Source: an uncultured Microbacterium sp. (GTDB taxonomy: Bacteria; Actinomycetota; Actinomycetes; Actinomycetales; Microbacteriaceae). Taken from it: a stretch of DNA of 64,000 nt. The position numbers and the translations under genes are program-made. This document shows positions 1 through 9,274 of the stretch, one piece after another (position 1 is the first letter of the stretch; the number at the start of each line of letters is the position of its first letter). The stretch covers positions 372,001-436,000 of the forward strand of contig CAJYHN010000002.1 in NCBI GenBank assembly GCA_913774665.1, written 5' to 3'. Below the pieces are notes generated by a model. It saw only the letters and a program-made list of their open reading frames with translations, was not told where the DNA came from and searched no databases.

Positions 1-840
1 AGCGAGCATCGACGACGACTCGCGGGTGCCCGCCACGCGCGCCATGGTGCGGAGCTTCATCGCGACCGCGGCGACGAGCGGGACGGGATCGGCCCCGGAT
101 GCCAGCGCGTGCCGCAGCGCGAGCAGGGCGGGGCCGTACTGCCCGGCGATGGCGGTGTCGGCCACGGTGAAGGCCGAGGTCTCGACGCGACCCCCGTAGT
201 AGCGCTCGACGGTCCGCTCGTCGATGTCGCCCGGGACGTCGGAGATCAGTTGCTGGCAGGCCGCGGCCAGCTCGGTGAGGTCGTCGGCGAAGGCCGAGAC
301 CAGGGACCGGAGGGCGACGGGGGCGATCCGCTTGTGCGCGGCCTTGAACTCGCCGACGGCGAAGTCGAATCGGTCGGAGTCGCGCTTGACCGCGGGGCAG
401 GCGATCTCGATGCCGCTGCCCTGACCCGCGCGGATGCCGTCGAGCAGCTTCTTGCCGCGAACGCTCGCTCCCGTGTGGCGCAGCACGACGGTCGCGCCAT
501 CCTGCGGGTGGGCGAGATACGACACCGCCTCGGTGAGGAAGGTGTCGCTGCACTTCTCGACCCCGCTGACGCGGACGAGTCGGGGCTCGCCGAACAGCGA
601 CGGCGACGTGACGCTGAGCAGGGTGCCGGCGGCGTAGTCGTCGGCACGGATATCGGTGACCTCGAGACTCGGGTCTTCGCTCTTGAGCATCGACCGGATG
701 CCCGCGATCGCACGCTCGGCGCAGACCTCTTCGGGGCCCGAGACCAGGACGATCGGCGCGGGCTGAGGGGAACGCCACGACACCTGGGGAATGGCCGACT
801 TCGCCTTGGCGGGGGCGGAGCGTCGGGGAGCCGGAGTCAC
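1..840 (-). CDS. holA: DNA polymerase III subunit delta, 3' end outside the window
   Basis: Clamp-loader delta subunit, which opens the sliding clamp for the replicative polymerase. The frame is open from a GTG at 838-840 to base 1, 280 codons without a stop. HolA proteins are usually 320-350 aa, so the last several dozen residues are missing here. The visible protein has a Pro/Ala-rich lead of about 25 residues, then the HolA-type N-terminal fold (VLVSGPEE near residue 31, SLFGEPRLVRVSG near 82, VVLRHTGASVRGKKLLDGI near 120) and a helical middle region with a collar-like segment (AIAGQYGPALLALRH). It lies 9 bases after the comEC stop on the same strand, so it is probably co-transcribed with comEA-comEC, a common actinobacterial order. 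Identification rests on family resemblance of the translated sequence. Confidence 0.88.
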   Translation of the reverse strand, partial: MTPAPRRSAPAKAKSAIPQVSWRSPQPAPIVLVSGPEEVCAERAIAGIRSMLKSEDPSLEVTDIRADDYAAGTLLSVTSPSLFGEPRLVRVSGVEKCSDTFLTEAVSYLAHPQDGATVVLRHTGASVRGKKLLDGIRAGQGSGIEIACPAVKRDSDRFDFAVGEFKAAHKRIAPVALRSLVSAFADDLTELAAACQQLISDVPGDIDERTVERYYGGRVETSAFTVADTAIAGQYGPALLALRHALASGADPVPLVAAVAMKLRTMARVAGTRESSSMLA

Positions 841-849
841 TCCCCCAGC

Positions 850-3201
850 CTACCGACCGGCTCCGACATCGCCGGTCGGGTCGCGCGCCCCTTCCCCGGG
901 TCCCGCCCGCTCGCGCCACAGGGTGAGTCTTCCCTCTTCGTCGATCCACACCGCCAGCGCGCCGTCCCGATCGGTGCGCGCCGCCGTGGTTCCTAGAGCC
1001 GTCAGGATGCCGAGGAGCTTCGCGGTCGGATGCCCGTAGTCGTTGTCGGCGCCGACCCCGATGAGCCCGACCGCCGGATGCAGCGCCCGATAGAGCGCGG
1101 CATCCTGGTCGGCGCTGCCGTGGTGGGAGACCTTCACGACCCGCACGCGCGGGACGTCGACCCGCCGCCGGAGGGCGGACTGCGCCTGCTCGCCGAGGTC
1201 GCCGAGCAGCAGCGTGCGAGGAAAGCCCGGGCCGGCGACGTCGATCGCGACGGAGGCATCGTTTCCGGGCTCGGCGTTCGGGGCGGGACCGAGCGCCTGC
1301 CACCGCGTATCGCCGAGAGCGCCCGTCATACCGTTCGTCGCCCCCTGCACGCGCGCTCCGGCCTGCGAGAACCGGTCGAGGAGTCGTCGGTCGGCCGCTT
1401 CGTCGGGCGGCCCGTGCACCACCAGATCGACCCGCCCCATCACCGCCGCGGACCCCCCGACGTGATCGAGGTCGAAGTGCGTCAGGACGACGAGGGCGAG
1501 ATGGTCCACCCCGAACGTCTGCAGGCAGCGGGTCAGCGCCTCGGGTTCGGGTCCGGTGTCGACCAGCGCCACGGCGTCCCCTGAACGCCACAGCGTCGCG
1601 TCGCCCTGACCGACATCGCACATGGCCACCTGCCACGCCACGGGCACGGTCAGGGGACCCGCAACGGTGCGGACCGCCGTCTGACCGAGGACCAGGCCGA
1701 CGACCACGGCGACGGCAAGGGAGGAGATCGCGGTGATCCGGGGCAGCCGGTGCGGTCTCACGACGGCGATGCCGACGGCGGCGCCGACGCCGGCGAGCAG
1801 GGCCGCTCCGATGGGACCGCCGGGCCACGGCAGGTTCTGGGCCGACACCGCGGCGGTCGTGTGCGCGACGGCCGCGATCCACGCGGCCGGCAGCCAGGCG
1901 AGCGCCGTCAGACCGTCCCTCAGCCACGGGAACGGGGCGATGCAGGCGAGGGCTCCGGCGATCGTGGCGGGCGCCGCGGCGGGGTCGGCGACGAGGTTGG
2001 CCGCGACGCCGAGAAGGGGAACATGCGGGTCGATGAGGACGATCAGCGGTCCGCAGACGAGCTGGGCGGAGGTGGGCACCGCGAGGGCGAGGGCGAGGGC
2101 GCGCGGCATCCACCGCTCCAGTCCGCCGGCCAGCGGGCGCGCGAGCACGAGGAGGGCTCCCGTCGCTGCGGCCGAGAGGGCGAAGCCGAGCGAGCGCGAG
2201 AGCCACGGGTCGACCACCAGCAGAACCGTCACCGCGAGGGACAGGACGGCCACGCCGATCGCCGGCCGCCCGAGTGCGAGCGCGAGCATCGCCACCGCCG
2301 CCATCGCGGCCGCGCGGATGACGCTCGGCTCGGGGGTGACGAGCGCCACGAACGCCGCCAGCACCAGCATCGCACCCGCCACCCTTCCGCCCCGGGACGC
2401 ACCGCAGAACGCCAGTAGGGCGAACGCCGCACCGACGACGATCGCGCAGTTCGCCCCTGACACGGCCGTGAGGTGCGACAGCGACGAGGCGTTCATCGCG
2501 GCCTCGGTGCCGGGGTCGAGGCTCGACGTGTCGCCCACGGCGAGCCCGGGCACCAGACCCGCTCCCGGCTGGGGCAGACCGCGGGTCGACGCGACGAGGC
2601 CGTCGCGCAGCCCCTCGAAGAACGCCCACACGCCCGCCGGCGTCGAGGCCGACTCGATGGAACTCGCCCGGACGACCAGGGCGGCGCGCTCCCCCGGATC
2701 GGACGGGATGGCCCGCCCCGTCAGCCGCACCTCGCTGCCCATGCTCGCCGCTCCCAGCGCCGATCGCCCCTCGGTGTCGATCAGGACTCGCGCCGGCACC
2801 GTCCCCGTGACGGCGAGGGCGCCCGCGCGCACCCTCGTGGCGACGGCGTCGAACCACGCGCCGCCGTCGGGAGAGCCGTCGATGCGTCCTGTGACGGTGA
2901 GCTCGACCTCGAGGTGGCGCCCGCCGTCGGCCTCGAGGGCTTCGATCTGCGCCCGCGTCGATCCCGCCGTCGTCACGGTCCCCGCCGCCGCCGCCGAGCA
3001 GGCGAGTGCGACCGCGACCACCGCGAGCACGGCCGAGCGCCGCCACGCGAGCGCGGTGGTCGCGCACGCAGCGACGGCGAGGACCACCGCGAGCGGGGTG
3101 GCATCCGGAACCGTCGTGCTCGCGCCCGCGGTCGCCCAGGTTGCCGCGGCGACGATGACCGCTCGCAGGGAGCGGCGGCGTGCGCCGGGACGCCCCCTCA
3201 C
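850..3201 (-). CDS. comEC: ComEC/Rec2-family DNA uptake channel
   Basis: Polytopic inner-membrane protein of the competence family that passes single-stranded DNA into the cytoplasm. The 783-aa product has N-terminal membrane segments with a DUF4131-like soluble domain, a central multi-helix ComEC competence domain (LTAVSGANCAIVVG), and a C-terminal metallo-beta-lactamase-like domain (VGQGDA; THFDLDHVGG near residue 574; KVSHHGS). The GTG start at 3201 overlaps the comEA stop by four bases (GTGA), so upstream in-frame codons inside comEA were rejected. All domains are present and no disruption is seen. Whether the cell is naturally competent cannot be told: no other com or type IV pilus genes are in the window. 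Confidence 0.93.
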   Translation of the reverse strand: MRGRPGARRRSLRAVIVAAATWATAGASTTVPDATPLAVVLAVAACATTALAWRRSAVLAVVAVALACSAAAAGTVTTAGSTRAQIEALEADGGRHLEVELTVTGRIDGSPDGGAWFDAVATRVRAGALAVTGTVPARVLIDTEGRSALGAASMGSEVRLTGRAIPSDPGERAALVVRASSIESASTPAGVWAFFEGLRDGLVASTRGLPQPGAGLVPGLAVGDTSSLDPGTEAAMNASSLSHLTAVSGANCAIVVGAAFALLAFCGASRGGRVAGAMLVLAAFVALVTPEPSVIRAAAMAAVAMLALALGRPAIGVAVLSLAVTVLLVVDPWLSRSLGFALSAAATGALLVLARPLAGGLERWMPRALALALAVPTSAQLVCGPLIVLIDPHVPLLGVAANLVADPAAAPATIAGALACIAPFPWLRDGLTALAWLPAAWIAAVAHTTAAVSAQNLPWPGGPIGAALLAGVGAAVGIAVVRPHRLPRITAISSLAVAVVVGLVLGQTAVRTVAGPLTVPVAWQVAMCDVGQGDATLWRSGDAVALVDTGPEPEALTRCLQTFGVDHLALVVLTHFDLDHVGGSAAVMGRVDLVVHGPPDEAADRRLLDRFSQAGARVQGATNGMTGALGDTRWQALGPAPNAEPGNDASVAIDVAGPGFPRTLLLGDLGEQAQSALRRRVDVPRVRVVKVSHHGSADQDAALYRALHPAVGLIGVGADNDYGHPTAKLLGILTALGTTAARTDRDGALAVWIDEEGRLTLWRERAGPGEGARDPTGDVGAGR

Positions 3202-3929
3202 ACGCGCACCAGGTCTCGGATGCCCGCGAGCATCTTCTCGCCGATCCCCGGCACCGAGAGCAGATCGTCGACGCTCGTGAAGCGACCGTTCGCCTCGCGC
3301 CACTCCAGGATGCGGTCGGCCATCGCCGGCCCGATGCGCGGGAGTCCGTCGAGTTGCTCGCGCGTGGCGGCGTTGAGGTCAAGCGGTCCACCCGCGCTGC
3401 CGCCGCCGCCCGAGGCGGGTGCGGCTGTTTCGGCCCCGACCACCGGGACGACGATCTGCTCGCCGTCGGCCACGGGCCTCGCGAGGTTCACCCCGTCGCG
3501 TTGCGCGTCGTCGGCGAAACCTCCCGCCCGGGCGATCGCGTCGGCGACCCTGTCACCGGCGTCCAATCGGTAGAGCCCGGGCTCGCGCACCGCTCCTGCG
3601 ACGTGGACGTAGAGTCCCGCCTCCGCGGGCAGGGCGCCGGAAGACGCCGAGGGGGATGCCGTCTCGCCGACGATCTCGGCACCGGTGGCGCCCCGCAGCA
3701 TGCCGATGCCGATCGTCACGGCGAAGGCGAGCACCACCAGGACGATGACCGCGCCGATGCCGAGGCGCGCGTGCGGGGGAAGAGCGCCGGGGGGCGAGTC
3801 CGCCGCAGCGTGCTCCCCCGGGTCGCTGCCGACAGCTTGCGACAGCAGGTCCGACTGTCGCCCGGGCTCTTCCCGCGCCCCTGTCCCCGTCCGCGCCACG
3901 CGGTGGGAGGAGGGGGACGGTTCGATCAC
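3198..3929 (-). CDS. comEA: ComEA-family helix-hairpin-helix DNA-binding protein
   Basis: Membrane-anchored DNA receptor that binds incoming double-stranded DNA and works with ComEC. The 243-aa protein has a cytoplasmic N-terminus, one membrane segment at about residues 56-78, an SLBB-like domain at about 104-163 (VHVAGAVREPGLYRL) and a tandem helix-hairpin-helix domain at about 183-243 (LNAATREQLDGLPRIGPAMA; VPGIGEKMLAGI). A Gly/Ala/Pro linker separates the two outer domains. The GTG start is placed six bases after a TAGCGT -10 box, so translation is probably leaderless. Its stop overlaps comEC, indicating coupling. Confidence 0.93.
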   Translation of the reverse strand: MIEPSPSSHRVARTGTGAREEPGRQSDLLSQAVGSDPGEHAAADSPPGALPPHARLGIGAVIVLVVLAFAVTIGIGMLRGATGAEIVGETASPSASSGALPAEAGLYVHVAGAVREPGLYRLDAGDRVADAIARAGGFADDAQRDGVNLARPVADGEQIVVPVVGAETAAPASGGGGSAGGPLDLNAATREQLDGLPRIGPAMADRILEWREANGRFTSVDDLLSVPGIGEKMLAGIRDLVRV

Positions 3930-3941
3930 GCGACGACGCTA
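3930..3941 (-). promoter_or_regulatory. Leaderless promoter of comEA-comEC-holA
   Basis: A TAGCGT -10 hexamer lies at 3936-3941 (read on the minus strand), followed by six bases and then the GTG of comEA at 3929. This is the TANNNT-N6/7-start layout seen repeatedly in this window, with transcription expected to begin at the start codon. No convincing -35 box was found. Confidence 0.6.
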
Positions 3942-4025
3942 AACACCGGACCCGCCCTCGCGCGGCGCGAGATCGACCTTTCGTGGACAGGCGGGAGGAT
4001 TCCCGCGCTGTGCAGAACCCGCGCC

Positions 4026-4037
4026 TACGCTGGAGAG
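4026..4037 (+). promoter_or_regulatory. Leaderless promoter of the DUF2087 gene
   Basis: TACGCT at 4026-4031, six bases, then ATG at 4038. The GGAGAG that touches the ATG is too close to serve as a ribosome binding site, which fits leaderless translation. It lies about 85 bases from the divergent comEA promoter. Confidence 0.55.
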
Positions 4038-4535
4038 ATGTCCACGAACAGCTGGCGCGCCCTGGTCTCGGCACTCGCCGACGATCGCGCGCGCGAGGTG
4101 TACGCGCGGATGGTGCTCGCCCAGCCGATCGATGACGCCCTCGACGCCCTGTCACCCGGAAAGCGTCGGCGCGTCCTCGACACCCTGCGTTCCGCGGGGC
4201 TCATCTCCCCGGACGGGGAGGGATGGCGAGTCGAACCCGACGTGTTCCGCGTCGCCCTCCGCTCCGCACCGGCCGCGCCCCGGCTGACGGGCATCGACCG
4301 TTTCTTCGTCGACGGCCGCCTCGCGGTCTATCCCTCTCGGGCCGCTGACCGCGACGCCGTTCTCGCCCACGTCGTCGAGCGAGTGGCGACGCCGGGCGAG
4401 ATCCTCACCGAGGGGGCGGTCAACGACCGGTTGGCGGCGATCGTCGACGACGTCGCCGCGATGCGCCGCTATCTCGTCGACGCCGGGCTCCTCGAGCGCT
4501 CACGCGACGGCGCCGCCTACTCTCGCGCCCGCTGA
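4038..4535 (+). CDS. DUF2087 domain protein, probable transcriptional regulator
   Basis: 165-aa cytoplasmic protein. The N-terminal half resembles a winged-helix fold (LSPGKRRRVLDTLRSAGLISPDGEGW). The C-terminal half matches the DUF2087 pattern: DRFFVDGRL, then YPSRAADRDAVLAHV, then LTEGAVNDRL, and a closing MRRYLVDAGLLERSRDG. DUF2087 domains often accompany ArsR-type helix-turn-helix domains, so a regulatory role is inferred; the ligand and targets are unknown. The ATG at 4038 was chosen over a longer upstream open frame, which runs antisense through comEA and has no promoter. It is transcribed alone and ends before a bidirectional terminator. Confidence 0.82.
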   Translation: MSTNSWRALVSALADDRAREVYARMVLAQPIDDALDALSPGKRRRVLDTLRSAGLISPDGEGWRVEPDVFRVALRSAPAAPRLTGIDRFFVDGRLAVYPSRAADRDAVLAHVVERVATPGEILTEGAVNDRLAAIVDDVAAMRRYLVDAGLLERSRDGAAYSRAR

Positions 4536-4610
4536 TCCCTCGGCGCGCACTCCCCTCGGAACGGCCCGAGAGGCGCACATCGCACCTCCCCTCGCTACCG
4601 CCCGAAACGC

Positions 4611-4658
4611 CGGATGCCACGCCCTGCGCTCCGCAGAGCGCCGGTGGCGTGGCATCCG
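4611..4658. terminator. Bidirectional terminator between the DUF2087 gene and leuS
   Basis: A perfect 13-bp inverted repeat (CGGATGCCACGCC and its complement) pairs 4611-4623 with 4646-4658. The loop holds a second small stem (GCGCT...AGCGC). It sits between convergent genes. There is no U-tract, as is usual in high-GC actinobacteria. The arms contain the frequent GGATGCC heptamer as an inverted pair. Confidence 0.7.
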
Positions 4659-4668
4659 GAATCAAGAC

Positions 4669-7242
4669 CTACTTCGTCGAGAAGCTGACCACCTTCGGCG
4701 GGCGCACGACCGCGCGCACGATCTCGCGGTCACCGAGGGCGCGGAGCACCTTCTCGTCGGCGCGCGCCATGGCCTCGAGCTCGTCGGCGCCGATCTTGGC
4801 CGAGACCTCGAGCGTGCCGCGCACCTTGCCGTCGATCTGCACGACCGCGGTGACGGTGTCTTCGACGAGCAGCGTGGGGTCGGCCTGGCGCCAGGTGGCG
4901 AGGCCGACGAACCCGTCGTAGCCGAGCGTCGCCCACATCTCCTCGGCGGTGTGCGGGGCGAAGAGGTCGAGGGTCATCGCGATGACCTCGGCGGCCTCGC
5001 GCACGGCGGGGTCGCTCGCACCGGCCTTGCCGTCGATCGCCTTGCGGGTGGCGTTGACCAGCTCCATCAGGCGCGCGACGACGACGTTGAACTTCGTCTG
5101 CTCGACGAGGTTCGCGGCATCGGCGAGCAGACGGTGCGTCACGCGACGCAGCGACGCGTCTCCCTCGGCCCAGACCACGTCGGTCTCGCTGTCGACGTCG
5201 TGCGCGATGCGCAGGGCGCGGGCCAGGAACTTCGCCGCCCCGGTGGTCGAGACGTCGTTCCAGTCCTTGTCGTCCTCCACAGGACCCGCGAAGGCCAGGG
5301 CCACGCGCAGGGCGTCGGCGCCGTGGGCGTCGAGCTCCTCCTGGAACAGCACCAGGTTGCCCTTGCTCTTCGACATCTTCGTGCCGTCGAGGATGACCAT
5401 GCCCTGGTTGATGAGGCTCGAGAACGGCTCGGTGAACTCCACCAGACCCATGTCGAACAGCGCCTTGGTGATGAAGCGTGCGTACAGCAGGTGCAGGATC
5501 GCGTGCTCGACGCCGCCGATGTAGAAGTCGACGGGGCCCCACTTGTTGGCCTCGCGGGCCGAGAACGCCTCGGTCTCGCTGTTCGGCGAGAGGAAGCGCA
5601 GGTAGTACCACGAGCTGTCGACGAAGGTGTCCATCGTGTCGGGGTCGCGCAGCAGCGTCTGGCCCGTCTCGGGGTCGGTCACCTGCACCCAGTCGGTGGC
5701 CGCGCCGAGGGGCGAGGTTCCCTTGGGCTTCAGGTCGAGACCCTCGACCGAGGGCAGGGTCACCGGCAGCTGGTCGGCGGGCACGGGCGTGATCGAGCCG
5801 TCCTCACCGTGCAGCATCGGGATGGGCGTGCCCCAGTAACGCTGGCGCGAGATCAGCCAGTCGCGCAGGCGGTAGGTCTTGGCGGCGCGGCCGACGCCCT
5901 TGGCCTCGAGCTCCTCGATCATGCGGGCGATCGCGTGACGCTTGGAGAGACCGTTGAGCGAGCCCGAGTTCATCATGCGACCGTCTCCGGTGAGCGCGAT
6001 GCCGGTCTTGACCGGGTCCAGGTCGTCGATGTCGCCGAGCGGGTCGATCGGCACGCCGTCGTCGTCGAGCTCGATCACTGGGATCGCGCCGGTGATCGGC
6101 GCGGTCGTGTCGACGACGACCTTCACGGGCAGGTCGAAGGCGCGCGCGAAGTCGAGGTCGCGCTGGTCGTGCGCGGGCACGGCCATGACCGCGCCGTGAC
6201 CGTAGTCGGCGAGGACGTAGTCGGCGGCCCAGATCGGCAGCTTCTCGCCGTTGACCGGGTTGATCGCGTAGTGGCCGAGGAACACGCCGGTCTTCGGGCG
6301 GTCGGTGGCCTGACGCTCGATGTCGGTCGCGCGCTGCACCTGGGCGAGGTAGGCCTCGAAACTCTCGCGCAGACCCTGATCAGCGGATGCCGCGAGCTCG
6401 GCGGCCAGGTCGGACTCGGGGGCCACGACGAAGAACGTCGCGCCGTGCAGGGTGTCGGGGCGCGTGGAGAAGACGGTGATCTTGTCGTCGCGACCCTCGA
6501 TCTCGAACTCGATGTCGGCACCGACGGAGCGGCCGATCCAGTTGCGCTGCATCTGGATGACCTTGCTCGGCCAGAAGCCCTCGAGCTGGTTCAGGTCGTC
6601 GAGCAGGCGGTCGGCGTAGTCGGTGATGCGCAGGAACCACTGCGTCAGCTTCTTCTTGACGACGACGGCGCCGCTGCGCTCGGACGTGCCGTCGGGCAGC
6701 ACCTGCTCGTTGGCGAGGACTGTCTGATCGACCGGATCCCAGTTGACCAGGGCGTCCTTGCGGTAGGCGAGGCCCTTCTCGTACAGCTTCTGGAACAGCC
6801 ACTGGTTCCAGCGGTAGTACTCGGGGTCGCTGGTGTGCAGGACGCGGCTCCAGTCGAACGAGACGCCGTAGTCCTTCAGGCTCGCCTTCTGCTGGGCGAT
6901 GTTCGCGTAGGTCCACTCGACGGGGTCGGCTCCGCGCTTGATGGCGGCGTTCTCGGCGGGCAGGCCGAACGAGTCCCACCCGATGGGGTTGAGCACGTTG
7001 TACCCGCGATGGCGCCAGAAGCGGGCCACGATGTCGGAGTAGAGGTAGTTCTCGGCGTGACCCATGTGCAGGTCGCCCGAGGGGTACGGGAACATCGCGA
7101 GCACGTACTTGCGGGGGCGCGTGTCGTCGTCGCCCCCGGCGCGGAACGGGTCTTTCTCGGCCCACGCCTGCTGCCACTTCGCCTGGATGGCGTGGGTGTC
7201 GAAGCCCCCCTCGCGGGGGTCTGGTGCGGAGATCTGTGACAC
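4669..7242 (-). CDS. leuS: Leucine--tRNA ligase
   Basis: Charges tRNA-Leu with leucine in the cytoplasm. The 857-aa class I synthetase carries the HIGH-type motif HMGH near residue 58 ([14 protein letters not shown]), an editing domain in the middle (including the conserved [12 protein letters not shown]), KMSKS near residue 620 ([11 protein letters not shown]) and the anticodon-binding and C-terminal domains, ending [13 protein letters not shown] at 7242 gives the normal family length; a TTG four codons upstream is an alternative. The open frame running on upstream to 8052 is antisense-like extension into pabB and is not part of the gene. It appears monocistronic. Confidence 0.97.
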   Translation of the reverse strand: MSQISAPDPREGGFDTHAIQAKWQQAWAEKDPFRAGGDDDTRPRKYVLAMFPYPSGDLHMGHAENYLYSDIVARFWRHRGYNVLNPIGWDSFGLPAENAAIKRGADPVEWTYANIAQQKASLKDYGVSFDWSRVLHTSDPEYYRWNQWLFQKLYEKGLAYRKDALVNWDPVDQTVLANEQVLPDGTSERSGAVVVKKKLTQWFLRITDYADRLLDDLNQLEGFWPSKVIQMQRNWIGRSVGADIEFEIEGRDDKITVFSTRPDTLHGATFFVVAPESDLAAELAASADQGLRESFEAYLAQVQRATDIERQATDRPKTGVFLGHYAINPVNGEKLPIWAADYVLADYGHGAVMAVPAHDQRDLDFARAFDLPVKVVVDTTAPITGAIPVIELDDDGVPIDPLGDIDDLDPVKTGIALTGDGRMMNSGSLNGLSKRHAIARMIEELEAKGVGRAAKTYRLRDWLISRQRYWGTPIPMLHGEDGSITPVPADQLPVTLPSVEGLDLKPKGTSPLGAATDWVQVTDPETGQTLLRDPDTMDTFVDSSWYYLRFLSPNSETEAFSAREANKWGPVDFYIGGVEHAILHLLYARFITKALFDMGLVEFTEPFSSLINQGMVILDGTKMSKSKGNLVLFQEELDAHGADALRVALAFAGPVEDDKDWNDVSTTGAAKFLARALRIAHDVDSETDVVWAEGDASLRRVTHRLLADAANLVEQTKFNVVVARLMELVNATRKAIDGKAGASDPAVREAAEVIAMTLDLFAPHTAEEMWATLGYDGFVGLATWRQADPTLLVEDTVTAVVQIDGKVRGTLEVSAKIGADELEAMARADEKVLRALGDREIVRAVVRPPKVVSFSTK

Positions 7243-7307
7243 GGATGAAGCCAATCGTGAAGGTCGGAAGGCCGCGGGGCCAACCTCCAGGCTATCGGAC
7301 GCGCAGG

Positions 7308-8546
7308 TCACCACCCCGGCGGGACCTCGGCTCCCAGTGCCGCCAGCGGAGCCCGGGCCTTGAGCCCGACCTCGGCGACTTCGGATGCCGCGACCGAGCG
7401 CCACGTGATACCGCCTCCGGCCCCGACCCAGGCGGCATCCTGCTCCACGACGACGCTGCGGATGACCATCGCGAGATCCGCCGCTCCGTCGTCGCCGATC
7501 CATCCGAAGGCACCCGAGTAGATGCCCCGTTCCTCCCCCTCCAGCCCGGCGAGGATCTGCATCGCGGACTGCTTGGGCGCGCCCGTCATGCTCCCGGCGG
7601 GGAACACGGCCTCGAGCAGCCCGCCGATCGTGGTGCCCGGTAAGAGCCGCCCCGATACCTCGCTCACCAGCTGATGCACGGTGGGGTACGTCTCGACCTC
7701 GAGCAGCCGGTCGACCCCGACCGTCGAGGGTTCGCAGACGCGCGACAAGTCGTTGCGCATCAGGTCGACGATCATGACGTTCTCGGCCTGTTCCTTCGGG
7801 TCCGTCCGCACCTGCTCGGCGAGCGCGAGATCCTGCTCCGGGTCGGCCGAGCGAGGACGCGTGCCCTTGATGGGGTGGGTGTGCACGCGACCGTCGCGGA
7901 CCTCGAGGAAGCGCTCGGGAGACGAGCTGACCAGGGTGGTGCCGCCGATGCGGATGAGACCCGCGTGGTGCGAGGCCGAGGCCTGCCGCAACCGACGGAA
8001 CACCGCGACCGCGTCGTGCCGCCCGGGCACGGTGAAGCGGGTGGTCAGGCACAGCTGGTACGCGTCGCCCTCGCGGATCCGCTCACGACACGCTCCGATG
8101 AGCTCGGCGTAGCGGCTGGGTCTCACGCGGCCGGATGCCATCCCCCGCGGCTCCGCCGAGCCCACGGGCACCGGGGTCGGTGCGGACGCGACCCGCGCGG
8201 CGAGGCCGGAGTCGCCGAAGACGTGGACGCGGCGGCCGCCGTGGTCGAACGCGACGAGGGCGCCGACGCGCAGCCAGGCGTCCTGTCCTTCGTATGAGCG
8301 CCAGCCGACCCAGCCGCCACGGAACGGGCCGCTGTCATCCGTGGGTCCGCCGGCGGGAGTGGCATCCCTCTGCAGGGGTGCCGAGGAGGCGTCGAGGCGA
8401 CCCGAGCCCATCCAGCTCCAGCCCGTCGACGACTCGTGTCCGGCGTCCAGCCAGAACACGTCCTCGCCCGTCGCGAAGACGTGCAGGAAGACCGCCTCGG
8501 GGTCGACCCACCGCGGCAGGGTGAACGGAGAGGCGGAGTGGGGCAC
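7308..8546 (-). CDS. pabB: Chorismate-binding enzyme, aminodeoxychorismate synthase component I-like
   Basis: Member of the anthranilate synthase I / PabB / menaquinone-siderophore chorismate enzyme family; most like PabB, which makes 4-amino-4-deoxychorismate for folate. The 412-aa protein has the chorismate-binding core in its C-terminal two-thirds: IKGTRPR, then [13 protein letters not shown], then [12 protein letters not shown], and the closing [10 protein letters not shown]. The lysine of IKGTRPR fits the PabB-type catalytic lysine (PIKGT). The N-terminal third is shorter and more divergent than in TrpE, which argues against anthranilate synthase. No amidotransferase partner (pabA) is adjacent. 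The GTG start follows a leaderless promoter. Confidence 0.85.
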   Translation of the reverse strand: MPHSASPFTLPRWVDPEAVFLHVFATGEDVFWLDAGHESSTGWSWMGSGRLDASSAPLQRDATPAGGPTDDSGPFRGGWVGWRSYEGQDAWLRVGALVAFDHGGRRVHVFGDSGLAARVASAPTPVPVGSAEPRGMASGRVRPSRYAELIGACRERIREGDAYQLCLTTRFTVPGRHDAVAVFRRLRQASASHHAGLIRIGGTTLVSSSPERFLEVRDGRVHTHPIKGTRPRSADPEQDLALAEQVRTDPKEQAENVMIVDLMRNDLSRVCEPSTVGVDRLLEVETYPTVHQLVSEVSGRLLPGTTIGGLLEAVFPAGSMTGAPKQSAMQILAGLEGEERGIYSGAFGWIGDDGAADLAMVIRSVVVEQDAAWVGAGGGITWRSVAASEVAEVGLKARAPLAALGAEVPPGW

Positions 8547-8558
8547 GCTCCCAGGCTA
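8547..8558 (-). promoter_or_regulatory. Leaderless promoter of pabB
   Basis: TAGCCT at 8553-8558 on the minus strand, six bases, then GTG at 8546. It is divergent from the dedA promoter; the two -10 hexamers are only 17 bases apart, so both cores and any regulator would share one short DNA face. Confidence 0.62.
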
Positions 8559-8575
8559 GAGCGGGGATCCGGCCC

Positions 8576-8588
8576 TAGGCTGACGGAG
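8576..8588 (+). promoter_or_regulatory. Leaderless promoter of dedA
   Basis: TAGGCT at 8576-8581, seven bases, then GTG at 8589. The CGGAGG directly abutting the GTG has no spacing and so would not act as a ribosome binding site. This fixes the dedA start at the GTG. Confidence 0.6.
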
Positions 8589-9269
8589 GTGAACGAGATC
8601 CTCACCTGGTTGCTCGACGTCGTCCAGAACGTCGACCCCGTGCTGCGCACGATCATCGCCGGGATCGCGGTCATGCTCGAGACCAGCGTGCTCGTGGGGC
8701 TCATCGTCCCGGGCGACACGATGGTCATCGTGGCCGGCACCGCGGTCGCCTCCCCGGTCGAGGGAGTCGTCCTGGCCGCGGCGATCGTGGTGGGCGCGTT
8801 GCTCGGTGAGAGCTTCGGGTTCTGGCTCGGTCGTTACTTCGGTCCGCGCATCCGCGCCTCGCGGCTCGGCCAGAAGCTCGGCGAACGCAATTGGGAGCGG
8901 GCCGACAGATACCTCCGCCGTCGCGGCGGACCCGCCATCTTCCTGTCGCGCTTCCTCCCCGTGCTGCACTCGCTCGTTCCCCTGACCGTGGGCATGAGCG
9001 GGTACAGCTACCGCCGCTTCCTCGCCTGGACCACCCCCGCGTGCGTCGTGTGGGCGAGCCTGTACGTCACGGTCGCCGCGTCGGCTGCGGGAACGTACCG
9101 CGAGCTGTCCGACCGCATCCACGGCGCGGGCTACATCTTCGTCGGCATCCTCGTCGCCTTCATCGTTCTGGTCTTCATCGGCAAGAAGGTCCTCGAGCGG
9201 CTCGAACGTCGCCATCTCGCCGACGAGACCGCTCCTCTCGAACCGGTGGACGGTGACGTGAAAGACTGA
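8589..9269 (+). CDS. DedA/SNARE-associated family membrane protein
   Basis: 226-aa integral membrane protein of the DedA superfamily, whose members are undecaprenyl-phosphate or phospholipid flippases/transporters. Visible features are a membrane-entry segment with the family acidic site (AGIAVMLETSVLVGLIVPGD, where the glutamate is the usual charged residue), a re-entrant region (LLGESFGFWLGRYFG), and the basic motif FLSRFLPVLHSLVPLTVGMSG with the essential arginine. The C-terminal segment AGYIFVGILVAFIVLVFIGK is a last membrane helix. It lies five bases before an App1-like phosphatase gene, so the pair probably forms a lipid-related operon. Confidence 0.9.
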   Translation: MNEILTWLLDVVQNVDPVLRTIIAGIAVMLETSVLVGLIVPGDTMVIVAGTAVASPVEGVVLAAAIVVGALLGESFGFWLGRYFGPRIRASRLGQKLGERNWERADRYLRRRGGPAIFLSRFLPVLHSLVPLTVGMSGYSYRRFLAWTTPACVVWASLYVTVAASAAGTYRELSDRIHGAGYIFVGILVAFIVLVFIGKKVLERLERRHLADETAPLEPVDGDVKD

Positions 9270-9274
9270 GGGCG

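Noticed and set aside
4951-7239. Long plus-strand open frame over leuS
   Set aside because: Antisense to a clear leuS; composition is the complement of its codons, common in high-GC DNA.
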